Assembly (NCBI GenBank): GCA_024277705.1
Contig: JAJRUQ010000186.1
Span: 1-43,359 of the forward strand
Reading direction: 5' to 3'
Length of the DNA: 43,359 bases
From: Gammaproteobacteria bacterium
GTDB lineage: Bacteria > Pseudomonadota > Gammaproteobacteria > SZUA-229
Shown here: one piece after another, positions 23,475-32,300 of the stretch
Layout of the letters: each line of letters starts with the position of its first letter
How positions within the stretch are numbered: the stretch's first letter is position 1
Position numbers and translations under genes: made by a program
The notes under the pieces: model-generated
Databases searched by the model: none
What the model was told of the DNA's origin: nothing
The model's input: the letters and a program-made list of their open reading frames with translations, nothing else

Positions 23475-24941
23475 TCACGGTATGTTTTTTATAATGTGTG
23501 GCCCTAGCCATTTGCTGATGATAACCGGTAAGCGCTTCCACAGGAAGATAACAAGTGCGAACTTTGGGTTGTCAGGATTTAACCCGGGTAGTTCATTGCT
23601 ATCGTTCAGCCAGTAGTGCCAGTACAGGGGTTTGGCGATTGCCCCCCATTGTTTTTTGAAGTTGTAGGTTCCGGCATTTTTGGTTGAACGACCAAAATCA
23701 AATTTCTGGTAACCCTTTGCAATGGCTAATTGTAATATCTGCCAGTACATCAGCATATTTATGCTTAGATGGTTTACATCACGGATGGTCGAAGCCAGCG
23801 GAATTTCCATGGTGTTGCCATAGCCGAGTAAAAGGCCTGCGGAAACAGGTTTGCCCTTCAACCTGAGGACGACCAGCCAGCTGTTGTCAGGAAATTGATC
23901 AAGAATATTGGCAATGAATTTTTTGCTGTGTAAAGGCGAACCCAGGTCGCGCATATTTCTGGCGTAGACAGCATAAAAGTCATTTAATAATTCCTTGTGT
24001 CCGGTTTTTATTTCAGGGCGCTCGCGTTGTGGACGTTTGATCTGTGCACGTAGTTTTGAGCTGAAACTCTGCCATAATGTCTCGCTGCAGCCAGGCAAAG
24101 TTAACACCATGTTGACTTTGTGTGTCTGCGCCGGCATACCATCACGGCAAATGTCGTCACGGTATTCGATATGTTTAACCCCCAGACGGGCGGCAGCCCG
24201 GTTAGCATGTGCGATGAGTTTCTGTTCGATTGAAGGCTGGTCGGCGATGGCGCCGGCATGTTGAAAGAAAGGCATGGAGACCAGCAGGTCGCCAAATAAA
24301 ACACTCTTTAAGCGTATCAGCGGCAGGATGCCAACAATCCGGTTGTTTTTATCGTGGGCAAAATAATAGTGGTACTCATGGCCGTAACTTTGCTGGAACA
24401 GACCGGTCCATTCGCTGAGGTGATGGATGCAGCCATCTGGGTGCTGGTTGACATAATTGTTCCATTCCCTGTGTTCTACCGTCAGTCTTTTGATGTTTAT
24501 GCTATCAATGTCATGGAATGGTTCTGCTGTTTTACATTGCGATCGAGGGTTCTTTTTATTATGGATGATGTGTTCAGGGGTATTAATCTCTTGATGGCCT
24601 TCAGTGTTTTCAGTGAGCCCGGTAAAAAAAGACAAAACCTTCTGTTCGTGATCAGCATAATGTTGTTTGATCGATTTCAGCTGTTGACCTAGTGATTGCA
24701 TCTGCTGTTTCAGCGGGGCAATATCCTGATTGTTGCGTTTTGCCTCGCCGATTTTTCTGGAGAGTTTTTTACTCTGTAGTTGTATTTCGTTTAAATTTTT
24801 TTTCAGCGCTGACATTTGTGAGCTGAGAGTTGCTAGTTGTTGTTGCTTGTCTAACGGTGCTTCAGGAGACAGCCTAGAATAAGCTAGCACGGGGTCAGCG
24901 AGTATCTGTTTTGATGTCATGGTGAGCGCGGTATTCATCAT
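23475..24941 (-). CDS. XrtA-associated FemAB-like protein with N-terminal coiled coil
   Basis: A 488-residue protein in two parts. The C-terminal 330 residues are a FemAB/GNAT-like transferase of the TIGR03019 type: GCIHHLSEWTGLFQQSYGHE, FFQHAGAIADQPSIEQKLI, SKLRAQIKRPQRERPEI, FDFGRSTKNAGTYNFKKQWG. The N-terminal 110 residues are predicted coiled coil (LATLSSQMSALKKNLNEIQ, LKQQMQSLGQQLKSIKQ), looking much like the tRNA-binding arm of seryl-tRNA synthetase. The frame extends to 25010. I prefer the ATGATG at 24941/24938 because it lies 4 bases after the stop of the upstream gene, fitting translational coupling. By analogy with FemAB enzymes it may transfer an amino-acyl or acyl group to the glycan; the donor is unknown. 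Confidence 0.85.
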   Translation of the reverse strand: MMNTALTMTSKQILADPVLAYSRLSPEAPLDKQQQLATLSSQMSALKKNLNEIQLQSKKLSRKIGEAKRNNQDIAPLKQQMQSLGQQLKSIKQHYADHEQKVLSFFTGLTENTEGHQEINTPEHIIHNKKNPRSQCKTAEPFHDIDSINIKRLTVEHREWNNYVNQHPDGCIHHLSEWTGLFQQSYGHEYHYYFAHDKNNRIVGILPLIRLKSVLFGDLLVSMPFFQHAGAIADQPSIEQKLIAHANRAAARLGVKHIEYRDDICRDGMPAQTHKVNMVLTLPGCSETLWQSFSSKLRAQIKRPQRERPEIKTGHKELLNDFYAVYARNMRDLGSPLHSKKFIANILDQFPDNSWLVVLRLKGKPVSAGLLLGYGNTMEIPLASTIRDVNHLSINMLMYWQILQLAIAKGYQKFDFGRSTKNAGTYNFKKQWGAIAKPLYWHYWLNDSNELPGLNPDNPKFALVIFLWKRLPVIISKWLGPHIIKNIP

Positions 24942-24945
24942 TGAT

Positions 24946-25995
24946 TTATAGCCAGCCAGAGATACATGACAGGAAGCTGGTTCTGTCATTAGAGATGTCT
25001 TCATGTACACCGATGCGCTGCAATAAATAATGGTCGCTGGTTAGCGTATTCCAGCCACGGCGGGTGGTTACCGAGCCGGAATAATGTTGTTTTACCAGGG
25101 ATAATGCAGCGTCAGAGTAATCACCGTTAGGAAAGCAGAACGTTTTCACTGCGGCGCCGGTTTTATTTTCAATGACTATTTTGCTGTTGATAATCTCATC
25201 TTGCAATACCGCTGCGGGTTTCTCTTCAGTAAGGCGAATATGATGGCAGGTATGGCTTCCTGCTTCGATCAGTCCTGTGTCAGACATGGTTTTGAGCTGT
25301 TGCCAGTTAAGCAAAGAGGCCTTGTCGACAGTCATGTTAAGGTCAAGTTGTTGTTCTATTTCATCAAGCCGCTGATTGATTTCATCGTCACTCAATGATT
25401 TTACGCCAGTAATAATTTCACTGAGCTGTTCGGATGTTGGTACTGACCGGTTAAAAGTATAGCTGCCAGCGCAGGTTTTAAGCCAGTCGAGTGAGGCATG
25501 TGACCACTGTGCAGCATGCTGGCTGGCGATCACGGCCAGGGTTTTTGCCAGACGTTCGGGCCAGAATGGCTGTTGCCTGCCGACCATGTCCGAGACCAGA
25601 AAAATGGTGGCGGGAATGTCGAGCTGCTGCAGAACAGGAAAAGCAAACTCATAGTTATCGGCCCAGCCGTCATCAAAGGTAATGGCGCAGCATCGATCGG
25701 GCAAGGTTTCCCCTTTGTCTTTTTTTTCCAGCCAACGGGACAGGTGTGTGGTTTCAAACATGGATTTGACCAGCGTCATGTGCATGTGGAAGGTCTCGGG
25801 CGTTACCATCATGCCGGGTTCTTCCAGTTGGCTGCGCGGGTCATCGGCAGGCAGGATGCGGTGGTACATCAGCAATAACAGTTCTGGTTTTTTGGCATGG
25901 CGCGTATGACGGCCAAAACGGGCAGCGGTCTTCTGCAGTCCACGTTTTATCAACTTTTTAATATAAGATCCAGGGGCGCGTGTTTTGCTTGTCAT
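24946..25995 (-). CDS. Polysaccharide deacetylase family protein (349 aa)
   Basis: A CE4 deacetylase with LLLLMYHRILPADD near the N-terminus and CAITFDDGWADNYEFAFPV (motif 1). These are followed by IPATIFLVSDMVGRQQPFW, EAGSHTCHHIRL (motif 2) and TFCFPNGDYSD (motif 3). The N-terminal 25 residues are strongly basic with no signal peptide. It is the first gene of the minus-strand trio that continues into the FemAB-like gene with a 4-base gap. A 15-bp palindrome lies in the divergent region upstream. Deacetylase plus FemAB-like protein in one operon suggests exposing an amino group and then acylating it; this is inference. Confidence 0.88.
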   Translation of the reverse strand: MTSKTRAPGSYIKKLIKRGLQKTAARFGRHTRHAKKPELLLLMYHRILPADDPRSQLEEPGMMVTPETFHMHMTLVKSMFETTHLSRWLEKKDKGETLPDRCCAITFDDGWADNYEFAFPVLQQLDIPATIFLVSDMVGRQQPFWPERLAKTLAVIASQHAAQWSHASLDWLKTCAGSYTFNRSVPTSEQLSEIITGVKSLSDDEINQRLDEIEQQLDLNMTVDKASLLNWQQLKTMSDTGLIEAGSHTCHHIRLTEEKPAAVLQDEIINSKIVIENKTGAAVKTFCFPNGDYSDAALSLVKQHYSGSVTTRRGWNTLTSDHYLLQRIGVHEDISNDRTSFLSCISGWL

Positions 25996-26022
25996 TTGTG
26001 TTTGGTCAGGGGTTAATGCTGT

Positions 26023-26037
26023 TTAAAGGACCTTTAA
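26023..26037. promoter_or_regulatory. 15-bp palindrome in a divergent intergenic region
   Basis: TTAAAGG-A-CCTTTAA has perfect 7-bp arms. It lies in the 119 bp between the minus-strand deacetylase operon and the plus-strand glycosyltransferase, 28 bp from the former's start. Possible operator; regulator unknown. Confidence 0.35.
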
Positions 26038-26114
26038 TCAGGTCTGGTTAGTTATTGGTGTCTAGTGTAATGTGTCCATCTTTTGAAAAAAACGTTATCG
26101 TCATGTATTGATTC

Positions 26115-27218
26115 ATGAAAACACTTCTACATATTATAGACACTACCGGGCCGGGTGGTGCTGAAACCGTTTTTATTGATCTGGTTTCGCACCTGCCAGA
26201 GCAGGATTACCGTTCCATCGTTGTTATTCGTGGCAAAGGCTGGGTCTATGAAGAACTAAACCGGCGTAATATTAAACCAATAATACTGGATGCCAAAGGC
26301 TCATTTAACTGGCGCTATTTAAAAAAACTGGTGGGCCTGATTCGCCGAGAGAAAGTGGACCTTATACAGTCTCATTTGCTGGGATCCAATATCTACAGTG
26401 CGCTGGCCGGATTGCTGTCCGGGCGGCCGGTGGTTGCTACCTTTCATGGGGCTGTTGATGTGTCTGAGCAGGAGCGGCTGTTATCTCTGAAGTTTGCGGT
26501 GATAAATGCTGGTGCTTCAGCTATCGTTGCGGTATCGGAAAGTTTGCGTGACAATATTGTAAGTCGAACCACCTTGCAGGTAAAAAAAACCCGGGTTATT
26601 TATAACGGTATAGATACCGCCGATTTTCAACGGCCCGGAAAAAATGTTTTGCGTGAGCGGTTTTCATGGGCCAATGATGCTGTCATCATTGGCTGTTTGG
26701 GTAATGTGCGTCCGGCAAAGGCCTATGATGTACTGTTACGCGCAGCTGCATTTGTAAAAAATGCAAATAATCATTTTCGTTTTGTCATTGCGGGTGATTA
26801 TAAAGGCAAGCTGTATCAGCGCTTACTGAAATTAAGAGCCGAACTGGAACTGGATGATGAGGTTTGTTTTTTAGGGTTTATTGATGATCCGGCAGATTTT
26901 TTAAGCAATATCGACCTGTTTGTATTAAGTTCGAGTTCTGAAGGCTTTTCTATTGCAACCATTCAGGCCATGGCAGCAGGCTTGCCGGTGATAGCTACCC
27001 GCAGTGGTGGCCCGCAGGAAATTATCACGGATGAAAAAAATGGTTGTCTGGTAGATCCGGGCAATCCACAACAACTGGCGGATGCAATAGTGAAGCTGGC
27101 CAGTAATTCCACGTTAAGCCGGCAGTTGGCATCAGCCGGTCAGCGGCACGCTACGGATACGTTTGATGTGAAGAGCATGGTTCGCAGTTACGAAAAAGTT
27201 TATAACGATTTATTGTAA
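26115..27218 (+). CDS. Glycosyltransferase family 4 (367 aa)
   Basis: A GT-B fold retaining glycosyltransferase. The N-terminal domain begins LLHIIDTTGPGGAETVFIDL, the acceptor-side signature. The C-terminal domain has VIYNGIDTADF, IIGCLGNVRPAKAYDVLLRA and, as the donor site, LSSSSEGFSIATIQAMAAGLP (E-x7-E). There are no membrane helices; it is a peripheral enzyme at the cytoplasmic face. It resembles the XrtA-associated TIGR03088-type transferases, though not decisively. It is transcribed alone, convergent with the ATP-grasp gene 5 bp away. It adds one sugar of the repeat unit; donor unknown. Confidence 0.9.
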   Translation: MKTLLHIIDTTGPGGAETVFIDLVSHLPEQDYRSIVVIRGKGWVYEELNRRNIKPIILDAKGSFNWRYLKKLVGLIRREKVDLIQSHLLGSNIYSALAGLLSGRPVVATFHGAVDVSEQERLLSLKFAVINAGASAIVAVSESLRDNIVSRTTLQVKKTRVIYNGIDTADFQRPGKNVLRERFSWANDAVIIGCLGNVRPAKAYDVLLRAAAFVKNANNHFRFVIAGDYKGKLYQRLLKLRAELELDDEVCFLGFIDDPADFLSNIDLFVLSSSSEGFSIATIQAMAAGLPVIATRSGGPQEIITDEKNGCLVDPGNPQQLADAIVKLASNSTLSRQLASAGQRHATDTFDVKSMVRSYEKVYNDLL

Positions 27219-27223
27219 ACCGG

Positions 27224-28396
27224 CTAACCGCGCAAGTCTTTGATGTAATTTTTTAACTCCCAGTAGAACGGTTTCAGGTCGTGCAGGCGAAAAACTTCTA
27301 ACCGTGTTTTGAATAATGATGGCGTGATAAATGACAGCGCGGCATATATTTTTTCTTTTGTGGAAAAATGGTTATCACGAAGTATCAGATATAACCAGTC
27401 GACATTGCCGAGCAGCCAACGAAGGCGGGTTCCGGTTTTGTATTTAGTTACCGGTCTGGTGCTGATGCCGCAGCTGGTCTGGTAGAGTAGCCATGGAAAA
27501 TCGACGCCAGCATCGATAGCGAGTTGCAGTGAGCCCCAGAAGCGGGTATTAATTTCCATGAGGCAGGCATTGCCGTGGTCATCGACCCTGAACTCTACCA
27601 TGGCGATGCCATGCCAGTTAACATGTTCCAGCAATTTTCGAGAATAGGATTCAAGCCTTTTGTCCACTGATGTACTTTCTGATAATACACTGACGCCTCC
27701 CTGTGGCGGTTTCTCGCGTAATCTTTTGTGGGCGAAGAACGTTAGCGGTTGGCCTTCATTATAAAGCGCAAAGACACCTTCACCTTTGCCGGGAACAAAT
27801 GCCTGCAACATGAAGGCTGCTGAATGAAAGGCGGCATCAGATGTGATGATTTCTGCAGCCTGTTCCCGGTTGTGGGCAATTTTTACGCTGGTATGCAGCC
27901 ATTCTCCTTTATATTGCAGCCAGGATCTTGCCGGTTTCATCACCAGTGGGTATGACATGTCCGCGAGTTTATCCGGCAGATTTTCCGCATTTTCGAAATA
28001 TTGCGTTGCCGGGATGGGGATATCCAGTGATCCAGCAAGTTTCATCAGACTGCATTTGTTGGCAAGTGTATCAATGCTGTCACCGTCAGCCAGTGGCAGC
28101 TTGATGCCGGGTATTCTGTCACGGTGCTTAAGTAATAAGGTGGTGGTCAGTTCAGTCATCGGAAAGATAATATCGATTTCTTCCTTATCGCAGGTCATGG
28201 CAATGGACGAGATAAATCGTTCCGCATCCAAACGTGGTGACGGGTAGCTAAGATATTGCAAGGAGTAACGTGATTGCCCGGCTAAGGCGGTCGCCGTTTC
28301 ATCGCCGGTGACCAGCGCTACCCCCTGTTTTCCCAGCGAACGGGTAACGGCCAGCGCACTGCGTTGGTTTGCGTCCAGGACAAGTACTTTTTTCAT
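27224..28396 (-). CDS. ATP-grasp domain protein (carboxylate-amine ligase-like)
   Basis: A 390-residue cytoplasmic ATP-grasp enzyme. The N-terminal pre-ATP-grasp domain starts KKVLVLDANQRSALAVTRSL. The ATP-grasp domain includes YPLVMKPARSWLQYKG, FMLQAFVPGKGEGVF and MVEFRVDDHGNACLMEINTRFW, with the Mg-binding E and N of MEIN. Such enzymes join a carboxylate to an amine or thiol through an acyl-phosphate. In polysaccharide loci they may add amino-acid or similar amide substituents. Substrates cannot be predicted. It is monocistronic and divergent from the phosphatase-ligase pair. A true TAG stop is used, with only a short open extension beyond it. Confidence 0.85.
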   Translation of the reverse strand: MKKVLVLDANQRSALAVTRSLGKQGVALVTGDETATALAGQSRYSLQYLSYPSPRLDAERFISSIAMTCDKEEIDIIFPMTELTTTLLLKHRDRIPGIKLPLADGDSIDTLANKCSLMKLAGSLDIPIPATQYFENAENLPDKLADMSYPLVMKPARSWLQYKGEWLHTSVKIAHNREQAAEIITSDAAFHSAAFMLQAFVPGKGEGVFALYNEGQPLTFFAHKRLREKPPQGGVSVLSESTSVDKRLESYSRKLLEHVNWHGIAMVEFRVDDHGNACLMEINTRFWGSLQLAIDAGVDFPWLLYQTSCGISTRPVTKYKTGTRLRWLLGNVDWLYLILRDNHFSTKEKIYAALSFITPSLFKTRLEVFRLHDLKPFYWELKNYIKDLRG

Positions 28397-28640
28397 AACG
28401 GAATGATTGTTGAGACGTTTTAAGATGAGACAAATTATAAGTGAATTATAGCCGGTGTTTGCTGCCGGGTGTAATCAGTGGTGATATCTTTGTAATAACC
28501 GGGAGATATGGTCTATCCTTCAAATATAAATTCTGTTGGGGAACCTCTGTTTTACTGTTTTGAGTTAAAATGCTGTTTCTTTTCTAGAGCAGGTAATCTA
28601 AAGCTTGTGTTTGCACCTACGGGTATATGATATCAAAACC

Positions 28641-29198
28641 ATGACTGATAAAGAAAGCTGGCTGACAAAAAACCATGGTTCGCGTAGTGGTTTTTTAAAA
28701 GCACAGGTTTACCGGTTGTTCTATTTATCGGGTGTTTATAATAAATATAAAACCATTGACTGGGCAAATGTAAGCAGGCTGGTTTTCGTTTGTAAAGGCA
28801 ATATCTGTCGCAGTGCTTATGCTGAAGAACTGGCACGAACGCTGGGTATTGAAGCAATATCCTTTGGTCTGGATACGGTAGATGGTGCACCTGCTAATGA
28901 CAGGGCGGTTAAAACAGCGCTAAGCTGTGGTTCTGATCTGCAGGCTCATAAAACCACCTGTCTGCAAAGCGTTGAGCTGAAAAGCGGTGATCTGCTGGTT
29001 GCCATGGAGCCATGGCAGTGTAAAAAACTGACTGAAGTATACGGTGGTAAGTATCCATGTACTTTACTTGGCCTGTGGTTGCGACCGGTTCTTCCTTACA
29101 TTCATGATCCCTATGGTATGCGTCCGGCTTATTTCAAGCAGTGTTTTGTTCGAATCAGGCGTGCGGTGCAGTTTATGGCGGGAAAATTGCAGACATGA
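28641..29198 (+). CDS. Low-molecular-weight protein tyrosine phosphatase (Wzb-like)
   Basis: A 185-residue phosphatase. The signature C-x5-R is VCKGNICRSA, with catalytic Cys51. The general acid Asp is in IHDPYG near the C-terminus. An N-terminal extension of about 45 residues (MTDKESWLTKNHGSRSGF...) precedes the domain, longer than in E. coli Wzb. ATG 28641 is preferred over TTG 28605; no strong ribosome binding site is seen. It overlaps the ligase gene by 4 bases (ATGA), so they are coupled. The likely partner is the BY-kinase at 17873: cycling of its tyrosine cluster controls polymer length and export. Confidence 0.9.
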   Translation: MTDKESWLTKNHGSRSGFLKAQVYRLFYLSGVYNKYKTIDWANVSRLVFVCKGNICRSAYAEELARTLGIEAISFGLDTVDGAPANDRAVKTALSCGSDLQAHKTTCLQSVELKSGDLLVAMEPWQCKKLTEVYGGKYPCTLLGLWLRPVLPYIHDPYGMRPAYFKQCFVRIRRAVQFMAGKLQT

Positions 29199-30526
29199 GA
29201 ACGCGCGGCCGATTCAAAAAAGACCAGCAGATTGGTATTGCTGAACTGTATAAATTTAACCCCGGAACTTTATGGGCAGCGTTTAAACAGCAGCCGGTAT
29301 CGTTATGGATGCTCTGTATCTACTTCTTTTTTGAATATGTCCGGCCACAGAATATTTATCCTGTTCTGGCTTTTTTACCGTGGGGGCAAATATCTTTACT
29401 GGCAGCCATTATTACCGCTTTTACTGATCCAAGGGCGCGCTGGGTCAGAAATGTACAGAGCCGTTGGTTAATCGCTTTTTCTCTGGTGATTATCATTTCA
29501 GGCATGGCTGCCTTTCGACCATTGATATCACTGGGTTACTGGGAGGTAATGCTGGGCTGGGTAATTATTTATTTTGTTGGCACCAGTGTTGTTAATGATG
29601 AGAAACGATTACTGCTGTTTTTACTGGCTTATACAGTTATTAATCTCAAGATGTCGGTGTTCGGGACAATATCCTGGGGTATGCGTGGTTTTACTTTTCG
29701 TGATTTTGGCCTGATTGGTTCACCGGGCTGGTTTAAGAATTCCGGTGAATATGCCATCCAGATGCTGATCTTTGGTTCACTGGCGATTTCACTGGTTTAT
29801 TCTTTTCAGCGCTATTGGTCACGACGCAAAAAGTGGTTTATCAACTTTCTGGCAGTAACTGGCTATCTAGTTGTCCTTGGTGCCAGCTCACGAGGCTCTC
29901 AGTTGGCGCTGGTCATGATTGCAGTCTGGTTGTTACTGAAACAGAAAGATGGTTTAAAAGGGCTGCTGGTAATTGTTATTCTTTCGGTGCTTCTGTTTTA
30001 TTTTTTACCGGATCAGCAACTGGAACGTTTCCGGCAGATGGGTGACGACAGTGATTCACTGCAACGTCTGGCCTACTGGACCTATGGTTTGAACGAGGTT
30101 ATTCCCAATCATCTTTTCTTGGGTATTGGGTATCATAACTGGCTGACATATCTGAATTACATGGTGCCGTCGGGAATGGGGCCATACAGTATTAATCAGG
30201 AATCGCATAATATTTATATTCAGGCAACCTCGGAATTGGGTCTGGCCGGTTTATTTTGCTTTTTAATGCTTGTTTATTATGCTTTTAAAAATAATAGAAG
30301 CACCCGGCGAATGGCGAAAAAAATTGATAAACTCTGGCTGTTTAATCTGAGTTACGGGCTTGATGCCGGCCTTATCGGTTATCTTATCGCGGGCAGTTTT
30401 GTCACGGTGCTGTATTACCCGTATTTCTGGATTCAGATCATGATGATAGTGATGTTAAACAACGTCACCGGAAAGTTGCATACACAGTTAACGGAAAAGA
30501 AACCGGCTTCCAGATTTCGGCAATAA
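29195..30526 (+). CDS. O-antigen ligase/polymerase-like membrane protein, XrtA-associated
   Basis: A polytopic inner-membrane protein of 443 residues with about ten to twelve helices. It resembles the Wzy/WaaL superfamily and, by its N-terminus (FFFEYVRPQNIYPVLAFLPW) and overall pattern, the TIGR03097 'O-glycosylation ligase, exosortase A system' group. A large periplasmic loop carries the usual arginine- and histidine-bearing segment (QRLAYWTYGLNEVIPNHLFLGIGYHNW and ESHNIYIQ), the catalytic loop of this superfamily. The frame is open to 29141, but ATG 29195 overlaps the phosphatase stop as ATGA and has GGGA upstream. It would polymerise the repeat unit or transfer glycan to protein; the two cannot be told apart here. 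Confidence 0.88.
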   Translation: MRTRGRFKKDQQIGIAELYKFNPGTLWAAFKQQPVSLWMLCIYFFFEYVRPQNIYPVLAFLPWGQISLLAAIITAFTDPRARWVRNVQSRWLIAFSLVIIISGMAAFRPLISLGYWEVMLGWVIIYFVGTSVVNDEKRLLLFLLAYTVINLKMSVFGTISWGMRGFTFRDFGLIGSPGWFKNSGEYAIQMLIFGSLAISLVYSFQRYWSRRKKWFINFLAVTGYLVVLGASSRGSQLALVMIAVWLLLKQKDGLKGLLVIVILSVLLFYFLPDQQLERFRQMGDDSDSLQRLAYWTYGLNEVIPNHLFLGIGYHNWLTYLNYMVPSGMGPYSINQESHNIYIQATSELGLAGLFCFLMLVYYAFKNNRSTRRMAKKIDKLWLFNLSYGLDAGLIGYLIAGSFVTVLYYPYFWIQIMMIVMLNNVTGKLHTQLTEKKPASRFRQ

Positions 30527-30555
30527 ATTATCGTTTGTTGTCAGGAGCCAGGAAT

Positions 30556-30590
30556 CAGGCGGCTGTCAGCAATACCGCCCGCCTGTTATT
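30556..30590. terminator. Possible terminator between convergent genes
   Basis: CAGGCGG (30556-30562) can pair with CCGCCTG (30579-30585), or GGCGG with CCGCC (30575-30579), followed by TTATTTA. The loop is long and the T-run weak. Confidence 0.4.
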
Positions 30591-31825
30591 TAGTTGGTGT
30601 TTGGAGATGAAGGCGGTGCAATATCCGTGTTGCCGCCAGTAGCCTTGCCGATTTTGGCGTTGGAGATAACATAGTCATCCAGATACCAACTGCCTCTGGT
30701 GTGTACCCAGTGTTGAATATTTCCCCAAAAACTCATGTGCAGTCCGCCACCACCGCGGATGGGTGGCATGGTGATGTTGGTTAATTCGATAATGGGGGTG
30801 GCACCGACTGTATCTTCTTCGCCGGATTTTGATATCCACATTCTGTATTCGCCATCAGTATTATAAGTATTTCCGGTTGGGTCGGTGACCAGGTCCTGGG
30901 TGGCGGCTTTATACTGCTCCTCAATGTAATACCAGACACCTCTTTCAAGCGTCAGGGATGCAGGTACACCGTTGCGCCCCGGTTCGTACAGACTTTTAGC
31001 GCCGTATTTATCCAGTCCGGTCAGTACCGGAATCAGTTCGCTGGTATTCAGTGAGTCGGCAAACATAATTACGTTTTTGGTATTGGGGCCACCGTGATCC
31101 GGTTTGAAATAATGCAGTTTTTGATGAATGAGCGGGCTGGTCACTTCAGCTTTCAGATATTGCCGGCGAAAAATCGAGTCACCGGGATTTTGTACGCCAA
31201 CGGGAATATTTTCAAACCAGTGTATGACGATATTGCAATCAGAGCGACGATTATTGTCTTTGCCGCCGATGGTGCCGTCTACACCGCACTGTCTTGCAAT
31301 TTGCACATCGTCGTTGCCGTTAAATTCAGCTGTCGCATTGGTGATGCCTGCGCTAAGTGGTTTTAACATTAGTTTGTCGTTGGTTGCTACTTCATTACCA
31401 ATCGAAACTATTTCCCAGGTGGAAAAACCGTTCGTTTTATTGTACACAATCCTGCCAACTGCGGCTGCTGCACCATCAGCCAATGTTAGATCCTGCCCGG
31501 TATCAGCAACAAAATAGTTGACATTGTTCAGATCAGATTTATGCGCGAGCGTTGTTACCCCGCAGGTATTGCATTGACCGTTTCGTGCCTCGTAAGTGAA
31601 ACGCAGGCTGTAAGAGCCACTATGTGCCGTACTGTTAGTTACATTAAAAAAATTACCTGGTCCATAGGTTTCTGCAAAGTTTGCCGGTAAAGACCAGGAC
31701 GGACTGGGTGTGCTTACGGGCTGCTTGCCATCCTCAAAATCCATGACAAAATAATCGATCGCACTGGCATTCCCTGTATACTGTATAAGCAAAAGCGTGG
31801 TTATGAGTAGATAACTTTTTTTCAT
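30590..31825 (-). CDS. Secreted protein of unknown function, possible glycan-binding or lyase fold (411 aa)
   Basis: The start at 31825 (MKKSYLLITTLLLIQYTGNASA) gives a Sec signal peptide cleaved near ASA; AGGAG lies 7 bases upstream. The frame could start at 31846, but that is unsupported. There is no lipobox and no PEP-CTERM tail: it ends in Pro/Ser/Asn (IAPPSSPNTN). The mature protein is beta-rich, with paired cysteines (GQCNTCG), and segments such as GVWYYIEEQYKAA, DGEYRMWISKSGEED and RGSWYLDDYVIS. These suggest a jelly-roll/LamG-like fold of the kind found in polysaccharide lyases and glucanases. I cannot identify catalytic residues. Lying within the locus, it may bind or trim the secreted polysaccharide. 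It is convergent with the ligase gene. Confidence 0.7.
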   Translation of the reverse strand: MKKSYLLITTLLLIQYTGNASAIDYFVMDFEDGKQPVSTPSPSWSLPANFAETYGPGNFFNVTNSTAHSGSYSLRFTYEARNGQCNTCGVTTLAHKSDLNNVNYFVADTGQDLTLADGAAAAVGRIVYNKTNGFSTWEIVSIGNEVATNDKLMLKPLSAGITNATAEFNGNDDVQIARQCGVDGTIGGKDNNRRSDCNIVIHWFENIPVGVQNPGDSIFRRQYLKAEVTSPLIHQKLHYFKPDHGGPNTKNVIMFADSLNTSELIPVLTGLDKYGAKSLYEPGRNGVPASLTLERGVWYYIEEQYKAATQDLVTDPTGNTYNTDGEYRMWISKSGEEDTVGATPIIELTNITMPPIRGGGGLHMSFWGNIQHWVHTRGSWYLDDYVISNAKIGKATGGNTDIAPPSSPNTN

Positions 31826-32300
31826 TGGAAAACTCCTGTGCAGCAAGCGCCATTAAGCGTGATTTAAGTAAAGTAATATAATGACAAATAGCCCGCATGT
31901 AAATATACAGCGATAAAAATATAGACTGAGTCCATACGTGGTGTTATTTTATTTGTTCACGGTGTAACTGATTGTAGTTGACTAATCTGTTTTAGGTGAA
32001 AATTACCATTTGTTGGCAGCTTATTTCGGGTCGCAACCTGGTTTGTGTAATGCTGCCAGTAAAATACTGCGGTAATTTAGATAAATAAATATAAACTCCC
32101 TGGTATCTTAGTATTTCCCCGCCGTTTTTACAAAATCCCGGGTTTATTTATGTGTCACCATAGCGGTTTTTACCGGTGATGTGGTTTTTTCTGGCTATAC
32201 TACTGAAGACTTAACTTTACTGGTATCTCAAAGAGTAGTTGTTATTTATATGAATAGATAAATTTAAAATATCAGCTACCGGTGTTAAAAATTTTTAAAT
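31826..32300. other. Divergent non-coding region
   Basis: 475 AT-rich bases between the secreted-protein gene and the glycosyltransferase. I see no credible coding frame. A weak GG/GC-spaced element, TGGTTT-GTGTA-ATGCT (in 32039-32056), departs from the sigma-54 consensus at four positions. The nonamer CTGGTATCT occurs twice, near 32100 and 32220. No promoter can be assigned confidently. Confidence 0.35.

Noticed and set aside
27843-28247. 134-residue plus-strand frame
   Set aside because: Antisense shadow of the ATP-grasp gene, with no ribosome binding site or domain.
30590-31825. Secreted 411-residue protein as a third PEP-CTERM substrate
   Set aside because: The C-terminus lacks the PEP motif, the helix and the basic end, and no sigma-54 promoter is found upstream: the nearby TGGCGC...TGCA has a wrong offset.
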